NCBI GenBank assembly: GCA_022457155.1
Contig: JAJGOT010000215.1
Coordinates: 831,001 to 895,000, forward strand
Source of the DNA: Cladopsammia gracilis
Taxonomy: Eukaryota; Cnidaria; Anthozoa; Scleractinia; Dendrophylliidae
DNA: 64,000 nt
Direction of reading: 5' to 3'
Shown: positions 48,411-59,820 of the stretch, piece after piece
How positions within the stretch are numbered: position 1 is the stretch's first letter
Layout of the letters: every line of letters starts with the position of its first letter
Made by a program: the position numbers and the translations under genes
The notes under the pieces: generated by a model
What the model was told of the DNA's origin: nothing
Databases searched by the model: none
What the model saw: the letters and a program-made list of their open reading frames with translations, nothing else

Positions 48411-49703
48411 TCATGAAGATGTCACCAGTTGGTCTTGTTTCCTGTGTTTTCTTTCCTTCTTATCGTCGCTAATTCTCTTTCCCTTCATTTCTTTGTCGGT
48501 TTTATTTGTGATACGATACTTTCTGCCGTTTGGATGAGGCGAAGGGTATGGCATCGGATATGGCGAAGGGTATGGCGCCGGATATGGCGAAGGGTATGGC
48601 GCTGGATGTGGCGAAGGGTATGGCGCCGGATATGGCGAAGGGTATGGCGCCGGATATGGCGAAGGGTATGGCGCTGGATGTGGCGAAGGGTATGGCGCCG
48701 GATATGGTGAAGGGTATGGCGCTGGATGTGGCGAAGGGTATGGCGCCGGATATGGCGAAGGGTATGGTGAAGGGTATGACCCAAGATAATTCGGGTATCC
48801 ACTATGGTATCGACCACCTGCAAAGTGAAAGGAGTAAAATCACAGCGTCAGTTTTATTTTTTTAATTTGATTGGACTGCTGAGCAGAAATCTTAAAGCTT
48901 CTCGCTTCTAACTTCTGAAATGTGACGCTTTCTGGAACTTAAACTAGATAGACTGTTAAGTATCTTCCAGAGCTAGATTTATTTCTGTACCAAACACACG
49001 AGCATCTCTTGATTTGAGCATTCGAGCCACCTGTCACGAGAATCCAAGCATGCGAGCACTTTCCCGCGTTTGACATCGTTATATGTATTCCAGCGTTTGA
49101 CACGTGGTTTCGCCAAAACCCAACAATTTAACGTTTTTCACTGTCAACAGTGTCCAGAAGGTATATGTTGTGGTGCAATTTTGTCCTTGGTGCAACGTTT
49201 ATTTTCCTTTGTTTAAAACTCATTTTCATACATTTTCATACATTACCATACCCAAAAACAATAGAAAATAAAATTTGCATAAAGGACAAAATTGCACCAC
49301 AACATATATAACACAGACTGAAAAATCTTTTATATACTTAAATGACCCACTTATAAACAGATGTTTTTTTGTCTTAAACCGCGGTCAAAGTTTAGCTATT
49401 TTTTCAATGAGTTTAAGATTTAAAAAAATTAAATTTTAAAATTAGGCACGTTAGAAGCACCATTACGAACTTATTTAACAAAAAATCAGTTAATTTGCTG
49501 TTATATTTACCGTCGCCAGAACCACTTCCGGAAATATCGACTTTGGATTCTTCGAATTCCTGCTCGGGGTCGTGATCTTCAGCTTCGTGTTCGTTCGTGT
49601 TGAACTCGTGATATTCCGTGGCTTCCTCGGGTTTCTTCTTGGCAGGTTTCACCACGGGCACCAAAGCCATAAGGCAAACGATTAAGAGAAATCTTCCCTG
49701 CAT
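48411..49703 (-). CDS. P3: secreted acidic Pro/Tyr-repeat protein
   Basis: Coding exons 49511-49703 and 48411-48817 join in phase 1 (GACG|GTAAATAT; TTTGCAG|GTGGTC), giving 199 residues. The ATG at 49,703 aligns with that of P2; a GTG six bases upstream is not the start. Signal peptide [20 protein letters not shown], acidic stretch ([20 protein letters not shown] … EFEESKVD), [19 protein letters not shown], then about twenty PYPx/PHPx tetrads built on a 24-bp DNA unit ([16 protein letters not shown] pattern), and a basic tail [10 protein letters not shown] … [18 protein letters not shown] with TGA stop. It is the longest repeat domain of the family; the 24-bp unit makes length polymorphism likely. 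An AATAAA-type signal lies about 100 bp past the stop. The role is unknown; a secreted structural protein is the simplest reading. Confidence 0.8.
49166..49304. mobile_element. TA-target MITE in P3 intron
   Basis: Perfect inverted ends TGTTGTGGTGCAATTTTGTC(CTT) and complement enclose 139 bp, flanked by TA. The P2 intron has the empty site (CCAGAAGGAATGTAACACAG). Confidence 0.88.
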
Positions 49704-50588
49704 CTTCACCCTTTAAATTGTAAAAGATATAAAATTTAATGTTTTAAAAAGAGGAACATATATATAAACAGAGACCTTGAAATAGAGTCATCGAAATGTC
49801 ATTCTGTGTTTCAATCGCTAATTTCACTTACAAAATGTTTGTCAAAGCGTCCTGTTATAGAAAATGAAAATGATCGTGAACAAGTAAACTCCCGTGTTAA
49901 GTTTTCCACGCAAAATTTCCCTTAATGTTCAACTATGAAGAAACGGTCTAATTATTTTGCTTTATGAAAATTGAGATGCCTTCACGATCGAGAATAAAAG
50001 GCCAACAGAACATCTAATAAAAACCAAAGCCATTAAAAAGTAAAGGAATCGTGAAACAGTTATCAATTTCAAACACCAGCACTGCATGAAACAAAGAAAA
50101 GAGTTAACTGAAGCGTTCGGTTAGAAAAGTGGTTTTTGCTATCAATAGGTTAGCTAATTGTTGTAATGGAATCGCAAGGATTTTTTTACCAATGTTATGA
50201 TCTATTGTTGTATCTTAAAATAAAATTTAGCGATAGCATTGAATAAAGTCCCAAAGATTTAGCTGTTTGTGTATTTGATTATACAAATACCGTAAAATGT
50301 CAGTGATAAGACCCCAGGCTTATATTAAAGCCCGCCCGATTAAATATCGGCCCATCGTTTGGTAACAAAACAATATTCCGGTTATGCCCAAATTAATTAC
50401 ACCAAATTAACTGAAACTGAACGCTTCTTTATCGTAAGATTTTTTGCTTGCCAGCCCAAAAACTCTTACGAAGTTTCTCAAGGAAAGTTAAACCCCTACG
50501 ATGAAAAGGCACTCGGCTTAGCAGAAAACATTCGACACGACCTAACAAATGAATTGGTATCCATTTTAAAAACCTTCAATTTTCATAC

Positions 50589-50743
50589 CTTCTCTAGAGT
50601 CTCGAACTCGTTCTATGGCCGTCACCTGTAAAATTGAACTGGGTTCTTGTGAACATCAAGTTTTCTAACACATTCATAACAAGGGCTTTAAATCATTTAT
50701 ATGAAAAAACGGGTTGGAATTTTACAACTCTCCATACTATTGG
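50589..50743 (-). promoter_or_regulatory. P3 promoter and leader exon
   Basis: On the minus strand: ACCAATAGTATGG (CCAAT near 50,743), AACCCGTTTTT, CATATAAATGATT (50,703-50,691), then a leader ending CTCTAGAGAAG|GTATGA with the donor after 50,589. This matches the P4 module best. It is displaced to about 0.9 kb from the P3 start by unrelated DNA (50,120-50,580), which holds an open frame at 50,359-50,631 that I do not recognise. Confidence 0.5.
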
Positions 50744-51470
50744 TTCTTTTTGTGTCGTGTTCAAGTGCGATTGTTGATGCTTCAAAGAATATCTCAAATG
50801 GCTTTTTTCTTAAAATTACGATATGATATATTCTTGTTCCACTACATTTCGATCAGTTTAATAACAAACCGCTCGATCTCAAGAACATTCACAGTCGCCT
50901 TTTTTTTAAAGCGTCAATCGGAGATTGTTGATGCTTCAAAGAATAGACCTTGTCACGGTTTTCTGACCTAGCAAAAGATGCTGCCGATCAAATTTGAAGG
51001 GTACAGGTTAGCTGACAAGCGAGAAATCGTATTTTTAGTTTTTCATACAAATGCTTCTAAATTTTCCCGCGAACGGTACAGACCGGTGAATATATGAAAA
51101 TTGAAAATCTTAATTTGCGGCTTTCTTAGTGAGACTACATTTCTTAAATTTTATAAGTAAACTCTTTTAGCTGGTATCTTTAGTTTGTAATTCATAGAAA
51201 TTGCAGAATGTCAACCTACCTCAAATTATCGAGTATCAAACTCCCGATTTTTCGCATACATTTACTGTAAATTTTGCCTTATTTGCCCCCCAACCAAGAT
51301 GGCGTCAGAAGCCATGACAAGATCTATATCTCAACCGGCTTTTTTCTTAAAATTACGATATGATATCTTTTTGTTCCACTACATTTTTAATGACAAACTG
51401 TTCGAACTCAAGAGCATTCCCAGTCGCTTTTAAAGCAACAATAAGTATTTTTTTTTAAAGAAGCATTTTT

Positions 51471-51891
51471 TGGCCGAATTCATATTAGAGACGGAAAACC
51501 GTCTTGGACGGGAAACTCGTCTACAGACGGAAAACTCGTCTGATATGAATCCGGTGAAGGACGAGTTCCTCGTCTCAAATTTGTCCGTCTATTTTTCCGT
51601 CCAAACCGACGGGAAAATAAGACGGGAAACTCGTCTTAGACGGAAAACTGTCTTAAATTCATATTAGACGTGAAAATTGCGCTATGCGCTTGCATGCACT
51701 AGGAAAAGACTGGAACTAGAAATACAGCAACTGTTTCTGGGTAAAAAAAATGGCGCCCAAGAAGAAGGTCACTGAGCAGCAGTCTCATGAAGACGATTTA
51801 CCGTCCTTGAATTCATATCAGACGGTATTCTCTCTGATGGAATTCCGTCTGTAACGAGTTTCCCGTCTTCTAATCAGTATGAATTCGGCCA
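51471..51891. mobile_element. MITE with TGGCCGAATTCATA ends
   Basis: TGGCCGAATTCATATTAGAG at the left and CTAATCAGTATGAATTCGGCCA at the right are inverted with one or two mismatches. The interior repeats GACGGGAAACTCGTCT-type words about ten times in both orientations. No target duplication is clear and no transposase is present. Confidence 0.75.
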
Positions 51892-52701
51892 TGAGTAATT
51901 CAGTAATGAGTACGTAAACCATTTTTTCAATTACCTGCCCCCTGAGTTTATTTAAAACTTGGCCTCGGATCGAGACCCCGTGTTTATGCGTCCAGCGTTG
52001 AACAAAACGGGACATCATATTACAACCTAAAAGAAAAGACCCGAAGGAGCAAATGTCACAAAAATTGACATATATAACCGTGCAGTTTAACTCTCGGGCC
52101 TACAAAGGGACGGATTGATGCCACCCGCGACCCAACTTTTTGGAAATTTATTTAGTGATTTTTATTCAGTAGAGGGCTAACAGGTTCATTAGTTGTTTAC
52201 TTTTCCCTCTCAAACAGGAGACTTTAGTTAGATTTTTAACCAAAGCACCACTTCATTGGAGTTCTCTCGTTGCTGCAATACGTATTGCAGTTTTGTATTA
52301 GGACAATCGGCGAGATAAATTATTTCCTTTTCATTAAACACAACCGAAATAAATCCCTTTCTGACTTGCTGAGAGATTAATTTTAACTTAAGATGTCCTA
52401 GCTTCAAACTTCAAACGTCAGACTGAAGGAGGAAAAACCTTTTGCATTATCAGTTGTGGAATACTTTATCTCTTTCTTTTTTGACAAAGGGACTCATTAT
52501 ATTCTTTTAATCAGGCAATGTGGAATGAACTTTTTAATTAGCAGCAACTTCATTGTTTAAATGTTAGTTTTTAGATTTCTTGTTCTTATAATGTAAAGTA
52601 ATTACTTTAAGTTTTATTATCTATTCAAGTTCGAACTTTATAGCTTTGCTATTTAGTGCAACCCTCTTTAAAAAAATACTTTATTATTATTATTATTATT
52701 A

Positions 52702-52751
<50 letters not shown>

Positions 52752-52988
52752 GCTTTTAACTTATTTTCTTGGAGAGTCTTTCCATTGCGAACGTTTGTTC
52801 CCTTACCTGGTATATATTCCAATGTACCCACATAACACTGATTACTAAAAAATCAACACACTGATATCCTTCTTTTATTTGTAAGAATTTTAATGATCAT
52901 GGCTGAATACACTTAGCAGTTAAGCCCATGGGTGAGTGTGCGTTTAAGAAACTTCTGAAACGTTACTTCTGAGAGGAAAAAGCTTAAT
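51892..52988. other. Intergenic, P4 downstream side
   Basis: It holds the segment at 51,936-52,045 shared with 18,895-18,995, and an (ATT)n microsatellite at about 52,683-52,750. A TTTATTTG (AATAAA on the minus strand) at about 52,875 could serve as the P4 polyadenylation signal. Nothing else recognised. Confidence 0.5.
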
Positions 52989-55015
52989 TTATGAAGTTGG
53001 CTCAAGTAAGTCGTGCTTGTCGTGTTCCTTTTCCTTCTCTTTGTCGCCAAGTTTCTTCTCTTCCTTCCCTTTGTCGCCTTGTTTATACTTTTTGAAGTGT
53101 TGATTTGGGTATGGCCCAGGAAATTCAGGGTAATGCCCATGCTCTGGATACGGTTCAGGGCCGGCTCCAGGATATGGTCCAGAAAATGGCGGACCTGGAA
53201 GCGGGTAATGACTAGCTAAAAAGAGAAACGGGATGTAAAATCACATCATTAGTTTCAGGTTAAGTCTGTATGCTTTGAGGGAGCCGTTAACTGAGTTGAC
53301 CTTGACACTGCCAAGGAGACCAAAATCAAGACTTTGTTTTATTAGCTTCGCCACGAGATTACTCACACAATATTACTACTAGTACAAGATTACAAGACTG
53401 TTACAATAATGCAGGGCATACGAATAGACGGGAAACAATTAAGGGCAGAGACAACCACAACAGCGTGAAGCCAGCTACTGCGGGCCGTATCGCTAAACAC
53501 TGATAAGACAACATTAAAATCAATAGCACTAGGTTAACGGACTGAGTAAGGCTACGAGAAAAATTGTATTTTAAGCAAATTGGACTTCTTATAGCATATT
53601 TTAAACAAATAGTCTTAAAGGTTCTAGGGTCTTATAAACAAGTAGTAAAATCACACCATTAATGCAGAGACTGAACTGATTCATTTTTTGAGGCAAACTT
53701 GATTGCGATCCCACTCGATTCGGCCAGGATTTGAAATTGTATCCCAGCAACACCTGCGCATGCTCAATAAATATTTGACACAATTTAAGCAGAACCTTTC
53801 TTATCGAGATAAAGAAAGGCTCTGCTCGCGAAGGGTGGGGAAAACGATTCAGAGTAGGCCTCAACGCGCTAAGCGAGTAAAGGCTAGGGGGCTTGGGGCC
53901 GAACGGAAGCTCGAGCAGTCCGTGGTGAACCTTTCTCGAGGGACACTAAAGGCCTATTTACACGCTGCGATTTGTCGGGCCGATTTGTCGGCCCCGGGAA
54001 ATCGTGAAGCAAATCGGCGCGTGTAAATGGCGACCCGATGCGCGCGCGATTTCAGTCCGACATGTCGGCCGATTCGGAAAAAATCTGTGATCGCTTCACA
54101 GATTTTCGCGTGTCGGGCCCGATTTTAAGAACGAAAACGCAATCTGGACAAGAAATCGCGCAAAACAAATTATATCTGCAGTATTTAAACTAACAACAAC
54201 CTAAATAACCTATTGGATATCATTTGTTTTTCAAGAAATTCTTAGCAGAAAAGTTTTGAAATAAAAAAAAGTTCATGTACGATGCTTGCACTGTACAAAG
54301 AGCGCGCGCACGATTTGTCGTGGCCGACAAATCGGCCCGACAAATCGCAGCGTGTAAATAGGCCTTAAGAACGAAGCCGGTCTTCCGAATCAGTTGGCTG
54401 GTGACGTAACACTTAAGTATGCGCCTGGTACCAGTTACATCCGGGTGCTCTGGGTTCATATATACACGTGTTTTCGGAGCGAGTCTAGCACTGGTTGCAT
54501 GTTTTGCATTATTTACGTTTGTTATGATTTGCCAGACGTTATAACTTTGGATACAGTTTTAAAAAAGCATCTGGCATGTCGCTCTAAAACGTCTGCTATC
54601 GGCCTTATGTCTACAATGAAACCCAGCCCTTGTTTTAAATAAGGTTTCCAATCTCCCCATATATACGTTAATAATAAATATTGACTGATAGTGTTGTTAA
54701 GTTTACAAAATAGTTTTGCTCTTGGACAGAATTATTTGATGAACTAGTTCCGCCATGAACTCACCTCATAACATAACTTAATTTACTTTTATATTTACCG
54801 TCGCTTAAATGACCACTACTCTCCGAATGTTCGTCTTTAGATTCCTTCTCGGATTCCTCGTATACCTCATGATCTTCAGATTCGTGTTCGTTCGTGTCGG
54901 GCTCGGGATCTTCCGTGGCTTCCTCGTGGTTCTTCGCGACTGGTTTCCCTTCCGAGAAGGTAACCATCAACACCATAGCCAAAAGACAAGCGATTAAAAT
55001 AATTGTTCCCTTCAT
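52989..55015 (-). CDS. P4: secreted acidic Pro/Tyr-rich protein
   Basis: Coding exons 54799-55015 and 52989-53215 join in phase 1 (GACG|GTAAATAT; CTTTTTAG|CTAGTC), giving 147 residues. Signal peptide MKGTIILIACLLAMVLMVTF then SEGKP, a long acidic stretch (EEATEDPEPDTNEHESEDHE … ESEKESKDEHSESS), then a less regular Pro/Gly/Tyr domain (HYPLPGPPFSGPYPGAG … EPYPEHGHYPEFPGPYP) in place of strict PYPS repeats, and a basic tail (KQGDKGKEEKKLGDKEKEKE-HDKHD) ending LLEPTS-TAA. The acceptor TTACCATTAG lies just before the ATG, so a leader exon is expected; the promoter is at about 55.7 kb. Intron 1.6 kb, with a MITE. It belongs to the same family by exon phase, signal peptide and charge pattern. Function unknown. 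Confidence 0.82.
53950..54365. mobile_element. MITE with perfect 42-bp TIRs in P4 intron
   Basis: AGGCCTATTTACACGCTGCG … and its perfect complement at the right end, 42 bp each, are flanked by TAA on both sides; 416 bp. The interior has further foldbacks (CGATTTGTCGG/CCGACAAATCG words, and AAATCTGTGA/TCACAGATTT). The TAA target suggests the PIF/Harbinger group. Perfect ends suggest recent activity. Confidence 0.9.
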
Positions 55016-55621
55016 TGTGAGTACTAATGGTAAAACATATTAAAGTTATTAACATGTGGCTAGGCACCTTTCGGGTATCAGTTGTGTGACGACTGAAAAA
55101 GACGATAACTGATGCATTTAGCTCGACGTATATGTTCAAATAGCAATTTTTTTATACGTTACAGCTTTCAGTTTTCACCCCCAGTCTTTTCTTATACGAG
55201 TATTTGCTTTTGTTATAGGTAAGCTTTAAATGTGGCCTAATTACAATCGGAAGAATTTTTTTTGTAAAGTTTTATTTTATAATAAAAAAAAATAAACGAT
55301 AGCATCGACAACGTCAAATTGAATCGCGAAACTTAGATCGCTTATCCACAAAATAAATCCGGGAAAAGTAAGGTGATACTACGGTGCAAAAAAAGAAATC
55401 GGATAATTCTAGTTTCCTTCTTCCCCGAATTTACTATAAATTTTTAAACACATGTTGTTTCAATATTTTTCTTCGAATTATTTCTGGTCGCACGAAACTT
55501 TGTTACATTTGTTAATACAAATAGACGTTTACTCCACCGAAGAAAACGATGAAAAGTTACCTTGCTTGCTCAACAAGTGAATTGGGGCCCCACGTTTGAA
55601 TTAAAACTGACAATGTCTTGC

Positions 55622-55778
55622 CTTCTCGGATGTCTTGTACAAGATGTCTGGTCGACTTCTCTTGTGAGACTGAATTCAGTTCTAGACGGCAACTAGTCTA
55701 CTATAACATTAACGCAAAAGTAACTGAATTATTTATAATGATAAAACGGGTTGATGTTTACGACTCTAAATACTATTG
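55622..55778 (-). promoter_or_regulatory. P4 promoter and leader exon
   Basis: Minus strand: ACCAATAGTATTTAGAGTCG, AACCCGTTTTATC, ATTATAAATAATT (55,736-55,727, 40 bp after CCAAT), leader, then ACATCCGAGAAG|GCAAGAC with the donor after 55,622. The donor is GC rather than GT, but the rest of the consensus (AAG|GCAAG) is ideal for a GC-AG intron. A conserved block with TCTAGTTTCCTTCTTCCCCG at about 55,410 matches CCTAGTCGCTTTCTTCTTCC upstream of P2 and P5. Confidence 0.5.
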
Positions 55779-56135
55779 GTAAACGTAAAGTGCTGCACTC
55801 TTAACTGTCCACGTTAACACCCTTGCGTTGTGTTATAGGTGATCGAATTTTGTATGCTTGACATACTAATTATTCAATATACGATTCGATTTCTTATTGG
55901 ATGATCCCGCTGAGCGGCCATCCCGTCAACACGACTACCTCTTTATTACAGGTACTTTGTTTTAGCCTATTAGGGATGCAGCAACCACAACTTTACAGTC
56001 CTTTCTCGCGTATATTTCATCGCGTAATGTCCTTTTTAGTCGATCGTCCGGACTTCGTACATAAATGCATACTGACCCTTAGCTGTCACCTGCGACCTTG
56101 ACTGGGACAGTTTTGAGGACAACACTTTTAGTTAA

Positions 56136-56190
56136 CCAATGGTATTGCGAATCGTAGAAATCTAACCTGTTTTATCATTATAAATAATTT
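56136..56190 (+). promoter_or_regulatory. Plus-strand promoter block facing away from P4
   Basis: ACCAATGGTATTGCGAATCG, AACCTGTTTTATC and TATAAATAATTT at 56,179 follow in the same order and 40-bp CCAAT-TATA spacing as the P4 promoter, in the opposite orientation, 360 bp away. To the right is a LINE tail and no P-type exon. Confidence 0.45.
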
Positions 56191-56224
56191 AGGTCCATTG
56201 ATATTATGTTTTGCACTATGATGG

Positions 56225-56394
56225 GTACCCGAAGGCAAGCGTAGAAGGGGACGGCAAAGAGAGACGTGGCGGAGAAGCGTCGATAAAGAAAGGACACAGC
56301 TAGGATTTAGAACCTGCATGGAGAGAAGCAGAGACAGAACAAATTGGAAAAGGAGTATTAAATGGCCCTATTCTCTACGAGAAAAGACAAGATA

Positions 56395-56395
<1 letters not shown>
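56225..56395 (+). pseudogene. C-terminal tail of a LINE (RTE-like)
   Basis: 57 codons ending in TAG encode VPEGKRRRGRQRETWRRSVD, then RTQLGFRTCMERSRDRTNW-KRSI, the conserved end of many RTE/CR1-type LINE proteins (basic GR-P/Q-R…TWRR, later R-D-R-x-x-W). A (GAT)n microsatellite (56,396-56,447) follows directly, as expected of an RTE-type 3' tail. It is strongly 5' truncated. Confidence 0.7.
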
Positions 56396-56435
<40 letters not shown>

Positions 56436-56447
56436 CGATGATGACGA

Positions 56448-57150
56448 TTGATATTATGTTGTAGTATACGAGTTGTTCTCTAGGCGAGAAATCCAATGCA
56501 CCACAAAAGAGAAGGGAGCCTCCCAAAGTTCTAACCCCTACCGTCCTTGTCGTGGGAGGTGGCAACAGTAGAGTAAGGGATAGCCTGTGGGGGTGAAGTA
56601 CAGTGGGACCTATATGTCCCGAGGCCGCTACGGTAGCTGTGAAGGCCTGACAGGAACACTGAACAAGCTGGCAAATAGGGATCCTGGTAAGTATACAGAG
56701 GGCCAGTCACCCACTCAGATTTATCTACTGACTACAGAAACCGAAGCAGTAGTGTAGCAGCTTTCAGAAACCTCTCATTGGCCTTGTAAAACACAGCTGC
56801 TATTGTTTGTAGGGCTAGGGTCCATTGTTCTATTGTTCTCTCGAAGGGTATCGAACCAATAGTATGAGACCTTACGAGAGCTATATCGCCCAACCGAAGA
56901 GGCCATATGTGTGCTGTGACGCTGATAAGGACCCGTCCGATGACAAAAGAGAATTGTAAGAAATTGTCAGTGTTTATTATTCAAAACGCGTGCAGTCCCG
57001 ATTCGGGTACCATTTCATATTTCCCCTTTGGAGTACAACGTACGTCTAGCATAACATTTGTATTAAAAAAATGTAGCGAAGCTCGCATGTGCAGTGACGA
57101 AAAATAGAAGAATGTTTTTAAAGCCTACAGCCAATTAGAGAAGAAAGAAA
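56448..57150. other. Unassigned spacer
   Basis: No gene recognised. A frame at 56,907-57,107 has no recognisable domain. G-rich, with short words such as GGGAGGTGGCAACAG; it may belong to an older repeat. Confidence 0.4.
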
Positions 57151-57155
57151 CCAGG

Positions 57156-59648
57156 GGCCGTATTCACGAAAGCATCCTAAGTCCAAAGAGCCTCCTAAGA
57201 TATAGCTTAGGAGATAACTGGTATTCACGAAGACCTCCTATTTTAAGACATGTCTTATTTTTTCTCCTAAGCTTAGGACCTCCTAAATTTTTAAGACATG
57301 TCTTAACTGATTCACGAAGACCTCCTAACTTTAGATATGTCTTAATTTTTCTCCTTAACTTAGGAGGTCAAAATTGACCTCCTAACTTATTACAGTGCGG
57401 CTACTGTTACCGGGGTCACCCAGACAAAGTTAACCAATCACAAAGCAGAACGGAGGCAATAGATTCCAGTATTTTTAACTCAAGCCAATAAAATGTCGAG
57501 TACAGAATAATGAAATTTCAACTTGTTCACTCGTGAAGCTTATGTTGAATAAAGCTTTAGCAAGCGTTGACTTTTCGATTTATTAATTTGAGTACATGCT
57601 ACATGAATGAATGTCATGTGTCATGCAAGTGAGCGAGAACTGATTTCAAACTCTATGAAAGCAGTGAACGCGACAGCCGTATGTTTGGGCAAATTGCGTG
57701 GCAGATTTGAATTCTCGGAAAAAATAACAAATCAACCGCCGGCTGTTTGCATATGTTACAAGGTACACTGCCAGCGTAGCATATATAAGCATTTATTTTC
57801 TAACCGTTTGAAAAAGAGCGGCTCCTTCATTTCAATTCTTTTTTATTGAATTGTTGTCAGAATTTTTTCCGTTGCAGATTTTCTTTGCGGTTTGAGCACT
57901 AGATGGGTTTCTTTAATCTCCCAAGGCGGTCGTGACGGTTTTGAAGAAATCATTTTGGTGAAAGTATTACAAGTCTACATTTGTTTTCTGCCAAAAAATA
58001 GAAATAATTATTAACAAACCTCGAACTCTGTGAAAAAAAATATTCTACTCTGACGGTTGAGTTTTTTCTGTCAGGACTTTATCGCGAGGGAGTTGGATTT
58101 ACTGTTTTGAATCGTCTGGAAAATTATAATAACTCAACTGGCGAACCGCTGTAATGTCGATGGATTTTCCGGCAGTGAAATATATGTTGAAGAATGCGCC
58201 GTTTCTGTAAGACGATACTCTTTTTATGCAGTTTTGAATTTCTCTTTTACTTAATTTTATTTCAGCTTAATCCGACTGCCGGAAGCTAACGCGTGGAACT
58301 CAAAGCGCATAAAACTTAATTAACCACGACGGCGAACAAGCCGTGTTTTCGTTGTTTTAAATCCGTAGGTCACTTTTTAATTTGCCTGAACTATGACCGT
58401 CGCTTTCACTTGTACTTATGCAGTTAACATTCTTTCGCTGTCGTCAAGTGTATTTATTTTTTAACCCCGCTGTTGACGCCGAAGAGTAAACTTGAATCTG
58501 TTATACGAGCGAACAAATTATTTTAAATCCACCACCAGCACTTTTATTTGTGTAGACATACGGTACAGCCGTCGCATTCCATTTTTTCACACAGTTTGGA
58601 GTTTCTGTTTCACTTGAATCGCCGACATCGCGCTGTTAAAACAAGTCAAGTTCAAAAGGGATGGAATCGAAGTTAATTGAGAATCCAACGCTGTACAGCC
58701 AAAACTCATATCACACAGTTTGGAGTTTCTCTTTCATTTGAATCGCCCATATTTACCTTCCAAATCGCGCTGTTAAAATAAGTCAAGTTCAAAAGGGATG
58801 GAATCGAAGTTGATTGAAAATCCAACGCTGTACAGCCAAAACTTGTATTGATCTGTTTTGATGGCGAACAAACAAGTTGAAATTTCATTGTTCTGTACTC
58901 GACATTTCATTGGCTAAAGTAAAAAATGTTGGAATCTATTGTTCTTGTTCTGTTTTGTGATTGGTTAACTTTGTCTGGGTGACCCCGGTAACAGTAGCCG
59001 CACTGTAAAACATGTCTTGACGGGGGCTAAATTCGATTGTTGACGTGTTTAACGTCGATTTTCAGCGTGATTATTGTGTATCACAATAGCTACCGATTAG
59101 ATAACATTTTAAAGCATTATTAGAAAAATTAATTATTTTCTAGTAATGTCAACAACACGGTTAGTTACATATAGGTCTTCGTGTCATTAACGGGTTCCAC
59201 ATTTCTTTCTCGTTGCAGAGTTATATTTCCGTTTTTCGCCCGAAAATAAGCCCTTGTACAAGAAATATCGAAGTAGACCCTATTAAAATGATGATGGATT
59301 TGCTTGTTGCTTTCGCTACTGACCTTGAACGAAGATCAGTTTTGCTATCTCAAATTGAAGATGAAATAAAAGTTATTGTATTGTCATCGTAACAACAATT
59401 TACACAATACAAAACATTCATCCATGTAATTTTCATAACTTATTATTCATAAGAGCGCGCCATATAAACTATCTCTGATTGGTTTACTTTTACTATAATT
59501 GATAACTGCCCGCGACCATTAAACTAAGTTACGCTTACCTTGGGATGGTCATAAGATATCGTTCGTGAATAGCACTTAGGACATATCTTAGGAAGCTCCT
59601 AAATTTTCTCTTAAGACATATCTTAGGTAGGATTTCGTGAATCCGGCC
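57156..59648. mobile_element. 2.5-kb inverted-repeat DNA transposon, no transposase
   Basis: Ends GGCCGTATTCACGAAAGCAT and ATTTCGTGAATCCGGCC are inverted, with CCAGG on both sides. Behind the tips are many TAAGACATGTCTTA-type palindromic words (57,180-57,380 and 59,565-59,635). A second inverted pair lies deeper: 57,408-57,525 and 58,876-58,995 (GTTACCGGGGTCACCCAGAC and complement). A roughly 124-bp direct repeat stands at 58,590-58,850 (CACACAGTTTGGAGTTTCT…). Open frames are short and unlike transposases, so it is non-autonomous. Superfamily uncertain; the target could be read as CAG or CCAGG. Confidence 0.8.
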
Positions 59649-59820
59649 CCAGGATTATCCGAGGTTTTTTAACCATCATATAACCTTACCCGGCTCTCCG
59701 CGTGATTTCATATTTTCGATTAGCGAGTCTCTGTAAGAATCGAGTACAGTGGAAAACGAAAAATTTTGACCCCCCTTCATATTTTGCATGCAGATAGGTT
59801 TTCAAGGGGGATGTTAAAAA

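Larger units (their letters stand above)
47261..50120. repeat. Partial third copy (C) of the block: MITE plus P3
   Basis: From CTCTGAATCTCATAGTCAAA (47,261) it matches 16,660-18,418 of A and 36,080-42,880 of B (without B's insertions), through the P3 coding exons and about 400 bp upstream. The left break coincides with the 5' end of the LINE; the right break is near 50,120, where similarity to the P2 upstream region stops. No cyclase exon is included. Confidence 0.8.

Noticed and set aside
48485..48865. Other frames across the P3 repeat (HTLRHIRR and DMAKGMAP runs)
   Set aside because: A 24-bp repeat leaves all frames open; only the PYPx frame has a matching phase with the first exon and a conserved tail.
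49704..49709. Earlier GTG start for P3
   Set aside because: ATG at 49,703 aligns with the P2 start and a splice acceptor lies directly upstream; nuclear genes seldom start at GTG.
54761..54798. Extension of the P4 first exon as a single-exon gene ending KYKSKLSYVMR
   Set aside because: The GTAAATAT donor is conserved in all four paralogues at this point, and the second exon supplies the family's repeat and tail. The same applies to P2, P3 and P5.
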